From NCBI GenBank assembly GCA_900473045.1, contig UCKS01000007.1, positions 5,122 to 69,121 on the forward strand: a DNA stretch of 64,000 nucleotides. Direction: 5' to 3'. Origin of the DNA: Hyphomicrobiales bacterium. Lineage in GTDB: Bacteria > Pseudomonadota > Alphaproteobacteria > Rhizobiales > Rhizobiaceae. Positions 8,794 through 19,136 of the stretch are shown piece after piece (the first letter of the stretch is position 1; the number at the start of each line of letters is the position of its first letter). The position numbers and the translations under genes are program-made. The notes beneath the pieces were generated by a model that worked only from the letters and a program-made list of their open reading frames with translations, searched no databases and had not been told where the DNA came from.

Positions 8794-11150
8794 CGGCCGG
8801 TCTCCTCTGCATCCGGATCATTGTCGGCGATGCGGCGCATCGAGCCTGCCCGCAGGCGCACCAACGACAGAACGGCCAGCCCGGCAATCATCACCACGGC
8901 AATCTCGCCCAGCGTATCCGTGCCACGGAAATCGACGATGATGACATTGACGATATTGGCGCCATGGGCGACGGTTTTCGAATATTGCGCGAAGAAATCC
9001 GACAGTGCCGTATCGAACGGCACTTGCGTCACCTTCAGCAGCAGCAGCCCGGCGCCGAGCCCGCAGGCAATGGCGATCGCCGCATCCGGCAAGGTTTCGC
9101 GGAACGGCCGGTGATCCGACGGCGACAGCTTGAGCCGCGTCATCACCAGTGCAAGGATGACGACAGCCAGCGTTTCGATCATGAACTGGGTGAAGGCCAG
9201 ATCCGGCGCGCCATAGAGCAGGAAGATGACCGCGACGGAAAAGCCCTGAATGCCGAGCGACACGATCGCCGTCAGCCGGTCCTTGGCAACAACCACCGCA
9301 AACAGGCCGATCACCGCAATGATCATGATCGCCAGTTCATGCAGCGGAATGGACGGAAACACCGGCGCCAGCGCCAGTTCACCGAACAGGAACGGCGGCA
9401 CCAGAAGAACGACCGCAATCGCCACGAAAGTCATGGTCATGTAGCTGCCCAGCCTGCCATTCTGCAACCGGCGGGTCACAGCAAAGGACAGGCGCACCAG
9501 GCCACGGATGGCCTGATCGAAGCCGTGGTCCGGCCCCCAGCCGATCCAGGCGAGAGCCGACGCGACACCTGCCCGCACCTGGGCAAGGCCGATGTAGAGG
9601 GCAATACCGATGATGATAGTGAGGACAGACAGCGCCAGCGGCACGCCGATCTGGGGAGTAAGCGAAATGGCGACGGAGCGCGGTTCGCCCGCAATGGCAG
9701 AGGCCATCGGCGTCGAGAACAGCGCGTGGATGGTCCCCGACAACACAGCGGCGGCGAGGCCGGCAAGCGCCAGAACGGCAGGCCCGAGCCAGAGCAGCAC
9801 GGGTGCTTCATGCGCATGTTTCGGCGTGGCGACGGGTTTGCCAGCGAACGGCTTCAGCGCCACGGCAAAGGCGATGGCAAACATCAGCGCATTGCCGGTT
9901 ACAGTCAGAATGGCGAAAACGATCGAACGCGGATCAAAGGAAGACAGCGCGGCGTAAACCTCTTCCTTGGCCAGAAAGCCGAAGAAGGGCGGCAGGCCGC
10001 CCATCGAGATGGCGGCGGCAAGCGCAATCGCAAATGTCAGAGGCATGGCTGAACGCAGTCCGCCGAGCCGCGTCACGTCACGCGTGCCGGTCTCATGGTC
10101 AATGATACCCGCGACCATGAACAGCGCGCCCTTGAACAGCGAATGCGCAACGAGATACAGCACCGCCGCTTCGATGGCGTAGGGCGTGCCGAAGCCGGTG
10201 AGCATGACCAGAAGGCCGAGCGACGACATCGTCGTATAGGCGAGCATCAGCTTCAGGTCGGTCTGGCGCACGGCGAGAAGCGCGCCGATGACCAGGGTGG
10301 CGGCGCCGAATGCCGGCAGGATGAGCTGCCATTCCGGCGTGCCGCCCAGCACCGGATTGAGCCGCATCAGCAGATAGACGCCGGCCTTCACCATGGTCGC
10401 CGAGTGCAGGTAGGCCGAGACCGGGGTCGGCGCTTCCATAGCGTTCGGCAGCCAGAAATGGAACGGAAACTGGGCCGATTTGGTAAAGGCGCCGCCGAGC
10501 ACCATAACAAGCGCTGCGAGATAGAGCGGGCTCGCCTTGATAACGGGGCCAAGCGCCATCAGCGCAGAGAACTGGGTGACGCCGGAAATATTCCACAAAA
10601 CGATCAGGCCGGCGAGCAGGAACAGTCCGCCGCCGCCGGTGACCACCAGTGCCTGAAACGCGGCGCGGCGCGCGGCCTCGCGGTGATGGTCAAAGCCGAT
10701 CAAGAGGAACGAGGTGATCGACGTCAGTTCCCAGAATATGAACAGCATCAGGAAGCTGTCGGAGGCAACCAGCCCCAGCATCGATCCCATGAACATCAAC
10801 AGGAACGAAAAGAACCGGCCCTGATGCACATGGCCCTTCAGATACCCACCGGCATAGAGCACGATCAGCGCGCCGATGCCGGAGATCAGCAGAATGAAGC
10901 TCAGCGACAGGCCGTCGATCAGCCAGGAAAAACGGACATTGAAGGATGGCACCCAGGTGTAGCCACCGGTGATCGCCGTGCCTTGGGCGATTTCGGCGGT
11001 AAAACCGGCAAAATGCACAAAGATCGCCGCTGGTATCAGGGCCAGCACCCAGGCGGCATTGTGGCCAAGCATTTTCGTCAGCAAGGGTGCGACGAGCGCG
11101 CCCAGGAAAGGCAGGCAGAGGGCCAAAAATGTCAGGTCGGTGACATTCAC
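8790..11150 (-). CDS. mrpA: Mrp cation/proton antiporter subunit A
   Basis: A 786-residue protein, the largest Mrp subunit and the first gene of the operon. It is NuoL-like, with ~20 membrane spans. Landmarks are [20 protein letters not shown] (essential Glu), [29 protein letters not shown] (recognised in two pieces) and a C-terminal MrpB-like domain around [20 protein letters not shown]. The start is GTG at 11150, giving [15 protein letters not shown]. The Shine-Dalgarno is distant (AAAGGA about 12 bases upstream). Expression is probably driven from the 260-base gap shared with the divergent msrB. Confidence 0.95.
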   Translation of the reverse strand: MNVTDLTFLALCLPFLGALVAPLLTKMLGHNAAWVLALIPAAIFVHFAGFTAEIAQGTAITGGYTWVPSFNVRFSWLIDGLSLSFILLISGIGALIVLYAGGYLKGHVHQGRFFSFLLMFMGSMLGLVASDSFLMLFIFWELTSITSFLLIGFDHHREAARRAAFQALVVTGGGGLFLLAGLIVLWNISGVTQFSALMALGPVIKASPLYLAALVMVLGGAFTKSAQFPFHFWLPNAMEAPTPVSAYLHSATMVKAGVYLLMRLNPVLGGTPEWQLILPAFGAATLVIGALLAVRQTDLKLMLAYTTMSSLGLLVMLTGFGTPYAIEAAVLYLVAHSLFKGALFMVAGIIDHETGTRDVTRLGGLRSAMPLTFAIALAAAISMGGLPPFFGFLAKEEVYAALSSFDPRSIVFAILTVTGNALMFAIAFAVALKPFAGKPVATPKHAHEAPVLLWLGPAVLALAGLAAAVLSGTIHALFSTPMASAIAGEPRSVAISLTPQIGVPLALSVLTIIIGIALYIGLAQVRAGVASALAWIGWGPDHGFDQAIRGLVRLSFAVTRRLQNGRLGSYMTMTFVAIAVVLLVPPFLFGELALAPVFPSIPLHELAIMIIAVIGLFAVVVAKDRLTAIVSLGIQGFSVAVIFLLYGAPDLAFTQFMIETLAVVILALVMTRLKLSPSDHRPFRETLPDAAIAIACGLGAGLLLLKVTQVPFDTALSDFFAQYSKTVAHGANIVNVIIVDFRGTDTLGEIAVVMIAGLAVLSLVRLRAGSMRRIADNDPDAEETGR

Positions 11151-11410
11151 GGGTCAGCATGTCCTTTCGTGAACGGGGTGGCGAAAAGCAGGAAAAGCGG
11201 CAAGCGATTGCCGTAGCGTCTACCTCTGGGAATAAGGCAAGCGCGGGGTAAACTCAAGGTTACGGCGGGATATACAGGCCCCCTTCCCCGGTTGCGGCCT
11301 GCAAAACGTCCACAGTATGCCGATATCAATTTTACCGTCAGGCCCGTGACAGCAATTGCCGCAGCCCCAGTTCGTCCTATCTGCTGTGCCATAACGTCAC
11401 GGAGAGGCCG

Positions 11411-11818
<408 letters not shown>

Positions 11819-11839
11819 GCGGCGGATGGAGAACCAGTC

Positions 11840-12358
11840 TTGAGACATGCACTGCTGTTGATCGCGAGCCTTTGCGCCGCAACGCCGGTTCTTGCGGCAG
11901 ACAATTGGACCCACTATGCAAACCCGCGCTTCGACTACAGCGCCGAAGTGCCGCCCGGTTTCAGGCTGACGCAGGAAAGCGACAATGGCGACGGCGCAAC
12001 ATTTGAATCAAGGGACGGTGCCAGGTTATTGATTTTCGGCGCTTTTGTCGACGACGGCGCCTTTGCCGCCGATACCCGCCAGCGCATCATCTGGGACAGT
12101 CAAAAAGGCTGGCAGATCACTTACGAAAAAGTGACGCCGGGATGGGCCAGCTATTCCGGTGCAAAAGGTGGCGATATTCGCTATTCCCGAGCCGTCACCT
12201 TGTGCGACGGGAGTGCCGCCCATTTCCAGCTGACATATCCGCGCACAGCGCTGAAGGCCTACAACAACGTCGTCGACCGCATGGTCAAATCCCTGCGCCC
12301 CGCGGCAGGATGCAGCAATCAAGCGCCGACATCAGCACCCGGCGCTGCGCCGAATTAA
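11840..12358 (+). CDS. Secreted protein of unknown function
   Basis: A 172-residue protein with a clear Sec signal peptide (RHALLLIASLCAATPVLA, cleavage after ALA about residue 19). The mature part has Trp/Tyr-rich segments (NWTHYANPRFDYSAEVPPGF) and one pair of cysteines near the end. The only in-frame start that keeps the signal peptide is TTG at 11840, with GGAGAA upstream; no ATG fits. It lies 21 bases after msrB and is probably co-transcribed. It resembles periplasmic rhizobial proteins without assigned function. Confidence 0.75.
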   Translation: MRHALLLIASLCAATPVLAADNWTHYANPRFDYSAEVPPGFRLTQESDNGDGATFESRDGARLLIFGAFVDDGAFAADTRQRIIWDSQKGWQITYEKVTPGWASYSGAKGGDIRYSRAVTLCDGSAAHFQLTYPRTALKAYNNVVDRMVKSLRPAAGCSNQAPTSAPGAAPN

Positions 12359-12389
12359 AAGGGCTACGGTCCACGACAGAGAGAATTTC

Positions 12390-12935
12390 ATGAACCATTT
12401 CGTGGTGATTTCAGGTTGCTCGGGTGGCGGCAAGTCCACTTTGCTGGCAGCGCTTTCCGATCGCGGATACGCGGTCGTCGAGGAGCCAGGCCGGCGCATT
12501 GTCGAAGACGAGACGAAGGGCAGCGGGTCTGCCCTGCCCTGGGTCGACATGACCGCCTTTGCCCGCCGCGCCGTGGCGATGGCGCTTCAGGATCGGGATG
12601 ATGCCAGCCGATACGAGGGCTGGGTGTTCTTCGACAGAGGGCTCGTCGATGCCGCCGCAGCGCTGGAGCACGTTAGCGGTGAACCGGCATTGGAAAGGTT
12701 CTGTCAGGCGCATCGTTATCACAAACGGGTTTTCCTGGTGCCGCCGTGGCCGGAGATTTATGTGACCGACCCCGAGCGGCGGCACGGTCTTGATGCCGCC
12801 ATGGCAGAATACGACCGGCTTCTGGCTGCCTACAGCCTGCTTGGCTACGACATCAGCATTCTCCCGAAGACCGACATTACAGAAAGGGCGGATTTTGTCC
12901 TGCAGATGCTCGCGGGCGACGAACCGGCGCAGTAG
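12390..12935 (+). CDS. P-loop ATPase/kinase of the AAA_28 type
   Basis: A 181-residue protein with a Walker A motif GCSGGGKST at residues 9-17, an early EEPGRR motif after the first strand, and FFDRGLVDAAAAL as a likely Walker B/kinase-lid segment. This matches small predicted nucleotide-binding kinases (COG3911-like). A single domain fills the protein, so it is probably a soluble kinase or NTPase whose substrate is unknown. The ATG start has GAGAG upstream. Confidence 0.8.
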   Translation: MNHFVVISGCSGGGKSTLLAALSDRGYAVVEEPGRRIVEDETKGSGSALPWVDMTAFARRAVAMALQDRDDASRYEGWVFFDRGLVDAAAALEHVSGEPALERFCQAHRYHKRVFLVPPWPEIYVTDPERRHGLDAAMAEYDRLLAAYSLLGYDISILPKTDITERADFVLQMLAGDEPAQ

Positions 12936-13076
12936 CGCCAGATCCTTCGGTCCGGTGGAATTCACCGCACGTTTCACTCACGCCCGAATGGCACCGGGTG
13001 TATAGTCATTGCGTCTATCGCAGCTGCGTCCGCCGCTCTGGCGGCAGGACCGCATAACATTGGCGGGAGTTGAACA

Positions 13077-13946
13077 ATGACACGTGTTGAATCCGGGCTG
13101 GACGGGGAGATCGCAGGCCTGCGGGCTGACAATCCGTTTCTGGTCGAGGCTCCATCGCAGGCGCCGGCGCTGACGGGGTATGTCGCATCGGTCCTGATGA
13201 CCGCCGCCGCCACGGTCGTGGCTATCGGCATCGATAGCGGCATGAACATCCCGAACGTCTCGCTGGTCTTTGTCATACCGGTGATCATCGCCGGCGTCAC
13301 CTTCGGGCTCGGAGCCTCCGTCTGCTCGGCAATCCTGGGTGCGCTCGCCTACAATTTCTTCCTCACCGAACCGCGCTACACGCTTGCGGTCAGCGATCCG
13401 GCCAATGTCTGGGCGATCGCGCTGCTCTTGTTTGTCGGGCTGATCGTCAGCAGCGTTGCCTTCACGGCGCGCCGCAGAGCAATCAACGCAGCCGTGCTGA
13501 CACAACAAGCCAACCTGTTGCAGGACTATAGCCGCGACATCGGAGCGGCGGGTGATACGAAAGCTGTCGTTTCCATGACCTCCAAGGCGCTTGTGGCGCT
13601 GTTCAACGTTCCAGCTGTGGTGATGCTGATGAGCGGCAAGGATGTCGTGTCCGCCACCACGACCGGTGGGGTGGAGCTTCAAGCCGCCGACATTGATGCG
13701 GCGCGATCGTCACTGGTGATGGGGTCCGTGGCGCGCGCCGGTGTCTACCCGGCCGTGGCCTCGCGGTTCGATTTCTGGCCGGTGACGACGGCGGCGGGCC
13801 AAACCGCCGTCATCGGGCTTGCATTCGCTCCGGATCAGCGGGCGATATCATCGGAAACGACTATCGCTACCCTTGGCAGGATTTTTGCGCTGGCGCTCGA
13901 TAACCAGCACTTTCGCGCCGGAAATGGCGCTTCACAGGTTCGTTGA
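13077..13946 (+). CDS. DUF4118 membrane protein, KdpD-like sensor part without kinase
   Basis: A 289-residue protein. Four hydrophobic segments at about residues 35-125 form a DUF4118 module, as in the membrane region of the KdpD sensor. SVCSAILGALAYNFFLTEPR is the typical signature, with the NFFLTEPRYT loop. The remaining ~150 residues look GAF-like (RDIGAAGDTKAVVSMTSKAL, then IGLAFAPDQRAIS). No histidine kinase domain follows, and no partner kinase or regulator is adjacent. It may sense ions or turgor through a partner elsewhere (inference). Confidence 0.8.
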   Translation: MTRVESGLDGEIAGLRADNPFLVEAPSQAPALTGYVASVLMTAAATVVAIGIDSGMNIPNVSLVFVIPVIIAGVTFGLGASVCSAILGALAYNFFLTEPRYTLAVSDPANVWAIALLLFVGLIVSSVAFTARRRAINAAVLTQQANLLQDYSRDIGAAGDTKAVVSMTSKALVALFNVPAVVMLMSGKDVVSATTTGGVELQAADIDAARSSLVMGSVARAGVYPAVASRFDFWPVTTAAGQTAVIGLAFAPDQRAISSETTIATLGRIFALALDNQHFRAGNGASQVR

Positions 13947-13973
13947 AGGCAGACAATAAGACGCTGTCTTGCC

Positions 13974-14633
13974 TCAGCTCGAGGCGCTGCTGATGCAGGT
14001 CAGAACCGCCGAATAATGCACGGCAGCGGCAGTGACGACGAAGCCGTGCCAGATGGCGTTCTGGAAGCGCAGCTTTTCCCAGACGTGAAAGATCACCCCC
14101 AGGGAATAGATGATGCCACCGGCCAGGATGAGGATCATCGTCGTTTCGGTCAATTGAGAGAGCAACGGACCGGCAGCAAAAACGCCGCTCCAGCCCATGG
14201 CGAGGTAAAGCAGGATCGCCAGCTTGTCGAAGCGGCCGGGAAACACGCATTTGATCAGCACGCCGACGATGGCGATCGACCAGATGCCGATCAGCATGCC
14301 GAACAGATAGGGGTCGTCCCAGCCGCGCTGCAGGAACGGCGTATAGGTGGCGGCAATCAGGATGAAGATCGACGAGTGGTCGAAGCGGCGCAGGAACCAT
14401 TTGGTCTGAGACACCGGATAGAGATTGTAGAGGAAGGAGATCGACAGCGTCGCCACCAGCCCTGCCCCGTAGATCCATGCGGCAATCAGTTGTCCCGACG
14501 TGCTCCAGACGCTGGCATAAAAGATCATCGCGGTGACGCCGATCAGGGCACAGACGAGCCCGACACCGTGGACGACGCCATCGGCGATCAACTCGGAGCG
14601 ATCGTAGTTCCACTTGATGCCCTTGATTTCCAC
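13974..14633 (-). CDS. Hemolysin III / PAQR family membrane protein
   Basis: A 219-residue protein with seven membrane segments and the family's conserved polar residues: an N-terminal Asp-Gly-Val-Val-His-Gly (ELIADGVVHGVGLV), the RFDHSSIFILIAATYTPF motif, and the C-terminal His in FQNAIWHGFVVTAAAVHY. The conserved His/Asp set is thought to bind zinc. Bacterial members (TrhA/YqfA) affect membrane energetics and lipid homeostasis; hemolysis is not implied. Confidence 0.9.
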   Translation of the reverse strand: MEIKGIKWNYDRSELIADGVVHGVGLVCALIGVTAMIFYASVWSTSGQLIAAWIYGAGLVATLSISFLYNLYPVSQTKWFLRRFDHSSIFILIAATYTPFLQRGWDDPYLFGMLIGIWSIAIVGVLIKCVFPGRFDKLAILLYLAMGWSGVFAAGPLLSQLTETTMILILAGGIIYSLGVIFHVWEKLRFQNAIWHGFVVTAAAVHYSAVLTCISSASS

Positions 14634-14832
14634 GTCAGCCTCTCAACATTTCATTCCGGTCCAGCCGCATTGCGGCGACGTCCCCTACCCTGCACAAAAC
14701 TGTGATCGCAGTCTGCCGTCAAGCGGGGGCGCCCGGCAAGCCCGGCAACTGCAACAATCTGACACAGGGTTTCGGACCGAAACAGGGCGAGAAACATCAA
14801 CAATTGCAACAGGCAGACATTTTGCCCGGCCA

Positions 14833-15726
14833 TCACGGCCGATAACGAAGCGCGCTCACCAGGAGGGCAAAGGCGGCAGACGGTTGTTTGCGGCTGGGGT
14901 AATAGAGGTGATAGCCGGAAAACGGCAGGCACCAGTCATCGAGAACCCGGATCAACCGGCCGTCGCCAATCTGTGCCTTGACCGCATCTTCCGGCAGGTA
15001 GGCCAGCCCCAGCCCTTCGAGCGCCGCATTCACCCTGAGCGCGATATTGTTGAAGACCAGCCGCCCCTCGACCCGCACCCGCAACTCGTGCCCGTCCTTT
15101 TCGAACTCCCAGACATAGAGGCCACCATAGGTCGGCAGCCGCATGTTGATGCAGGAATGCTCCGTCAGGTCATGCGGCACCACTGGCCTTGGGCGATGTT
15201 CAAAATAGGCCGGAGAGCCGACGACGGCCATGCGCATGTCGGGCGCGATCCGGACCGCGATCATGTCCTTGGCCACCTGCTCGCCCAGCCGGACGCCGGC
15301 GTCATACCGCTCGGCAACGATATCCGTCAGGCCGTAGTCGACGATGACCTCGGCATGGATATCGGGATAGTCCGGCAGCAGTTTTGCCAGGGCCGGCCAC
15401 AGCACCGCTTCGGCCGCATGTTCGCCTGCGGTGATGCGGATGTTGCCGGCCGGCTTGTCGCGAAATTCGCTGAGCGCCGCCAGCTCGCTTTCGATCTCGT
15501 CCATGCGCGGGCCGACCGTATTAAGCAGCCGGGCACCGGCCGGCGTCGGCGAGACGCTGCGGGTATTGCGGTTGAGCAGGCGCAGGCCGAGCCGTTTTTC
15601 CAACCCGGTGATCGTGTGGCTGAGCGCCGATTGCGAAACGCCGAGCCTCGCGGCGGCTTTGGTAAAGCTCTGCTCGCGGGCAACGGCGATGAAGGCGGCG
15701 AGATCGTTGATGGGCTGGCGCGGCAT
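14833..15726 (-). CDS. LysR family transcriptional regulator
   Basis: A 297-residue LysR protein. The N-terminal winged helix is clear (FTKAAARLGVSQSALSHTIT, then LEKRLGLRLLNRNTRSVSPT), with the effector-binding domain from about residue 90. The subgroup resembles regulators of aldo-keto reductase genes. It is divergent from the cupin/aldo-keto reductase pair, with 121 bases between starts, so it most likely controls that pair and itself through the repeats at 15749-15792. Confidence 0.93.
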   Translation of the reverse strand: MPRQPINDLAAFIAVAREQSFTKAAARLGVSQSALSHTITGLEKRLGLRLLNRNTRSVSPTPAGARLLNTVGPRMDEIESELAALSEFRDKPAGNIRITAGEHAAEAVLWPALAKLLPDYPDIHAEVIVDYGLTDIVAERYDAGVRLGEQVAKDMIAVRIAPDMRMAVVGSPAYFEHRPRPVVPHDLTEHSCINMRLPTYGGLYVWEFEKDGHELRVRVEGRLVFNNIALRVNAALEGLGLAYLPEDAVKAQIGDGRLIRVLDDWCLPFSGYHLYYPSRKQPSAAFALLVSALRYRP

Positions 15727-15748
15727 TCATGAATTCTCCTCATGAGGC

Positions 15749-15792
15749 TTAGCGCGTTCTAGCACCTAATCGCGGGTAATCGCACGCGCTAA
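15749..15792. promoter_or_regulatory. Likely LysR operator in divergent promoter
   Basis: A 9-bp perfect inverted repeat, TTAGCGCGT (15749-15757) and ACGCGCTAA (15784-15792), encloses a 7-bp direct repeat, TAATCGC at 15767-15773 and 15777-15783. The position between the LysR gene and its divergent target pair suits an operator. Confidence 0.6.
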
Positions 15793-15847
15793 ATACAGGA
15801 TCATCACTGGTCACACGAACGGCCAGCCTCTCCGGAAAGGACATCTG

Positions 15848-16243
15848 ATGAACATCAAGCGCAACGGCTCGGCCCCCTCCGCCAAGGGACCTGCAGACTA
15901 TTTCACCGGAACAGTTCGCATCGATGCGCCGTTTCAGGGGACGGCCCCTGCCCGCGTCGGCGGTGCGACCGTGACGTTCGAACCGGGCGCCCGCACCGCA
16001 TGGCACACGCATCCGCTCGGCCAGACGCTGATTGTCGTCTCCGGTTTCGGCCGGGTGCAGCGCCTCGGCGGTCCAATTGAGGAAATCAGGCCCGGCGATA
16101 CCGTCTGGTTCGAGCCAGGCGAAAAACACTGGCACGGCGCATCGCCATCCACCGCTATGACCCATGTCGCCATCGCCGAAGCGCTGGATGGCAAGGTGGT
16201 CGACTGGATGGAACACGTCACCGACGAACAATATCAGGCTTAA
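15848..16243 (+). CDS. Cupin domain protein
   Basis: A 131-residue single cupin. The metal-binding motif appears as [17 protein letters not shown] (two His, then the Gln/Glu position) and the second part as GEKHWHGAS. It is close in length and pattern to small cupins annotated as mandelonitrile-lyase-like or as carbohydrate-binding cupins, commonly found next to aldo-keto reductases. Reaction unknown. It forms an operon with the next gene, 15 bases apart, divergent from lysR. Confidence 0.88.
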   Translation: MNIKRNGSAPSAKGPADYFTGTVRIDAPFQGTAPARVGGATVTFEPGARTAWHTHPLGQTLIVVSGFGRVQRLGGPIEEIRPGDTVWFEPGEKHWHGASPSTAMTHVAIAEALDGKVVDWMEHVTDEQYQA

Positions 16244-17248
<1,005 letters not shown>

Positions 17249-17286
17249 TCCCAATAGGATGCGGCCCGGAAGGTCGATCGGCAAGG

Positions 17287-17323
17287 CCGCCCCCTCGCGC
17301 CCGGTAAAGACGCGAGGGGGCGG
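17287..17323. terminator. Bidirectional hairpin between convergent genes
   Basis: A 13-bp perfect stem, CCGCCCCCTCGCG (17287-17299) and CGCGAGGGGGCGG (17311-17323), with an 11-base loop, in the gap between the aldo/keto reductase and sulfatase genes. There is no T run, so termination is likely but weaker than a classical site. Confidence 0.6.
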
Positions 17324-17341
17324 ACTTGATGCGAGACAGTC

Positions 17342-18994
17342 TCAACGCGGAGCGAGCGCCTCCAGTTCATTCAGTTTCTTGAGCGCCGCCTGCTGCTGCA
17401 GCCAGCCGTAGTTGATGCCGCTGGCATTGAGCGTGCTGCCCATCTGGAATGGGAACTGATCAAAGTCCTGGAAAAACTCCTTGATCTTGCCCTGGATCGG
17501 CACAAGCAGCCACATGTTGCGGCCGAGGAACTCCATGGCACCGCCACCCTCTTTAAGACCCTTCTCATAGGGATCCATGCGCAGGTTGGTGATCATCGCC
17601 CAGCTTGGCACTTCGCGGGTTGCGGTGGCGATGTTGCCTTCGCTGGACTGGGCAAAAGCCAGCTTCCAGTCGTTCCAGCGAATGGCATTGAGATTACCGC
17701 CCTGGTCGAAGTAGTAGACCGATTCCCGTGGCGGCGCCTTGCTCTCGCCTTTCAGCAGAGCCGTGAGGTCAAAGCCGTCGAGATGAACTTTGAAAGTCTT
17801 TGTTCCGGCCTGATAACCGGTCTTCATCTGTTCCTTGATATCGGGAAGGCCGGCGGCCGTTGCGAAGGTCGGAAGCCAATCCATCAGCGTCACAGGCTCG
17901 TTGATCTGCGTGCCCGGCTTCACCACGCCCGGCCAGCGAACCATCATCGGAATGCGGAATCCGCCCTCCCATGTGGTGCCCTTCTCGCCGTGGAACATCG
18001 TCATGGCGCCATCCGGCCACAGGGCGAGTTCCGCGCCGTTATCGGTCGTGTAGAGCACGATGGTGTTTTCGGTGATGCCGAGATCGTCGAGCTGATCGAG
18101 AAGCTGGCCGACATGGCCGTCATGTTCGGCCATACCATCGGCATGAATGCCTTTGCCGGTCTTGCCGACCGAATCGGGCTTCAGATGCGTAAAGATATGC
18201 ATGCGGGTCGAGTTGAACCAGCAGAAGAACGGCTCGGCAGCCTTCGCTTTGCGATCGATGAAGTCCTTGGCTGCGGCGAGGAACTCCTCGTCGATCGTTT
18301 CCATGCGCTTGGTGTTGAGCGCGCCGGTATCCTCGATCTTCCCGTCGGCTGAGGACTTGATCACGCCGCGAGGACCGTACTTTTGGCGGAATTCCGCGTC
18401 CTTCGGATAGAAATAACCTTCCGGCTCTTCCTCGGCGTTCAGGTGATAGAGATTGCCAAAGAACTCATCGAACCCATGGTTGGTCGGCAGATGTTCGTCG
18501 CGGTCGCCGAGATGGTTCTTGCCGAACTGGCCAGTGGCATAGCCCTTCGACTTCATGACGTCGGCGATGGTCGGCATCCACTCCTGGATACCATGCGGAT
18601 CGCCCGGCATGCCGATTGTCAAAAGCCCTGTGCGGAAAGGCTCCTGGCCGAGAATGAACGAAGCACGGCCGGCCGTGCAGCTCTGCTGTCCGTAGCTGTC
18701 GGTGAAGATCGCGCCTTCGGCGGCAATGCGGTCTATATTGGGTGTACGATAGCCCATGAGGCCCATCGTATAGGCGCTGATTTGCGGAATACCGATATCG
18801 TCGCCGAAGATCACCAGGACATTCGGCACCTTTCCGGAGGGGGCGGCCGCTTGCGCCTGTGCCGCTGTCGTGCTGGCAATATTGCCGACCGCGACGACAC
18901 CGGCGGCAAGAGCCGTTGTGCCAATAAGCAGGTTGCGCCGGGTTACGTTGCTGGCATCGCTTGATGCCGGCTTCATGCTTTCGTCGTAGGCCAT
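17342..18994 (-). CDS. Exported sulfatase (arylsulfatase type)
   Basis: A 550-residue protein of the alkaline phosphatase superfamily. A twin-arginine signal (TRRNLLIGTTALAAG, about residues 18-32) precedes the catalytic domain. Metal ligands Asp65-Asp66 (VIFGDDIG) and the active-site cysteine Cys106 in SCTAGRASF follow. The motif is CxAxR rather than the classical CxPxR that is converted to formylglycine. A second metal/sulfate set is seen in YTTDNGAE and FHGEKGTTWEGG. GGAAGG precedes the chosen start; a 22-codon upstream extension is possible but lacks a ribosome site. It is paired with the DUF1254 gene and shares its operator. Confidence 0.92.
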   Translation of the reverse strand: MAYDESMKPASSDASNVTRRNLLIGTTALAAGVVAVGNIASTTAAQAQAAAPSGKVPNVLVIFGDDIGIPQISAYTMGLMGYRTPNIDRIAAEGAIFTDSYGQQSCTAGRASFILGQEPFRTGLLTIGMPGDPHGIQEWMPTIADVMKSKGYATGQFGKNHLGDRDEHLPTNHGFDEFFGNLYHLNAEEEPEGYFYPKDAEFRQKYGPRGVIKSSADGKIEDTGALNTKRMETIDEEFLAAAKDFIDRKAKAAEPFFCWFNSTRMHIFTHLKPDSVGKTGKGIHADGMAEHDGHVGQLLDQLDDLGITENTIVLYTTDNGAELALWPDGAMTMFHGEKGTTWEGGFRIPMMVRWPGVVKPGTQINEPVTLMDWLPTFATAAGLPDIKEQMKTGYQAGTKTFKVHLDGFDLTALLKGESKAPPRESVYYFDQGGNLNAIRWNDWKLAFAQSSEGNIATATREVPSWAMITNLRMDPYEKGLKEGGGAMEFLGRNMWLLVPIQGKIKEFFQDFDQFPFQMGSTLNASGINYGWLQQQAALKKLNELEALAPR

Positions 18995-19064
18995 GTCATG
19001 TACCTTCCATCGAACGTTGAACTGCTGACGCCACAACCGGACATATTCATTGGACCGCACGCAA

Positions 19065-19079
19065 GTACGTTACAGTAAC
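19065..19079. promoter_or_regulatory. Palindromic operator upstream of the sulfatase
   Basis: GTACGTTACAGTAAC, whose core GTTAC-A-GTAAC (19069-19079) is a perfect 5-bp inverted repeat. It lies 71-85 bases upstream of the sulfatase start. The same 15-mer, with one difference, lies before the DUF1254 gene. Confidence 0.65.
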
Positions 19080-19136
19080 ATTCGGATGTCAGGCAGTGTT
19101 TGAGGCTTCGCCGACGGTACGAAGCTGCAGCATTGC

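Noticed and set aside
5223-11150. The Mrp operon as a novel respiratory complex
   Set aside because: Subunits resemble complex I parts, but the seven-gene order A-G and the sizes match known Mrp antiporters exactly.
10095-11216. Plus-strand frame of ~370 codons opposite mrpA
   Set aside because: Antisense shadow of mrpA, rich in Arg, Gln and Glu, with no start site of its own.
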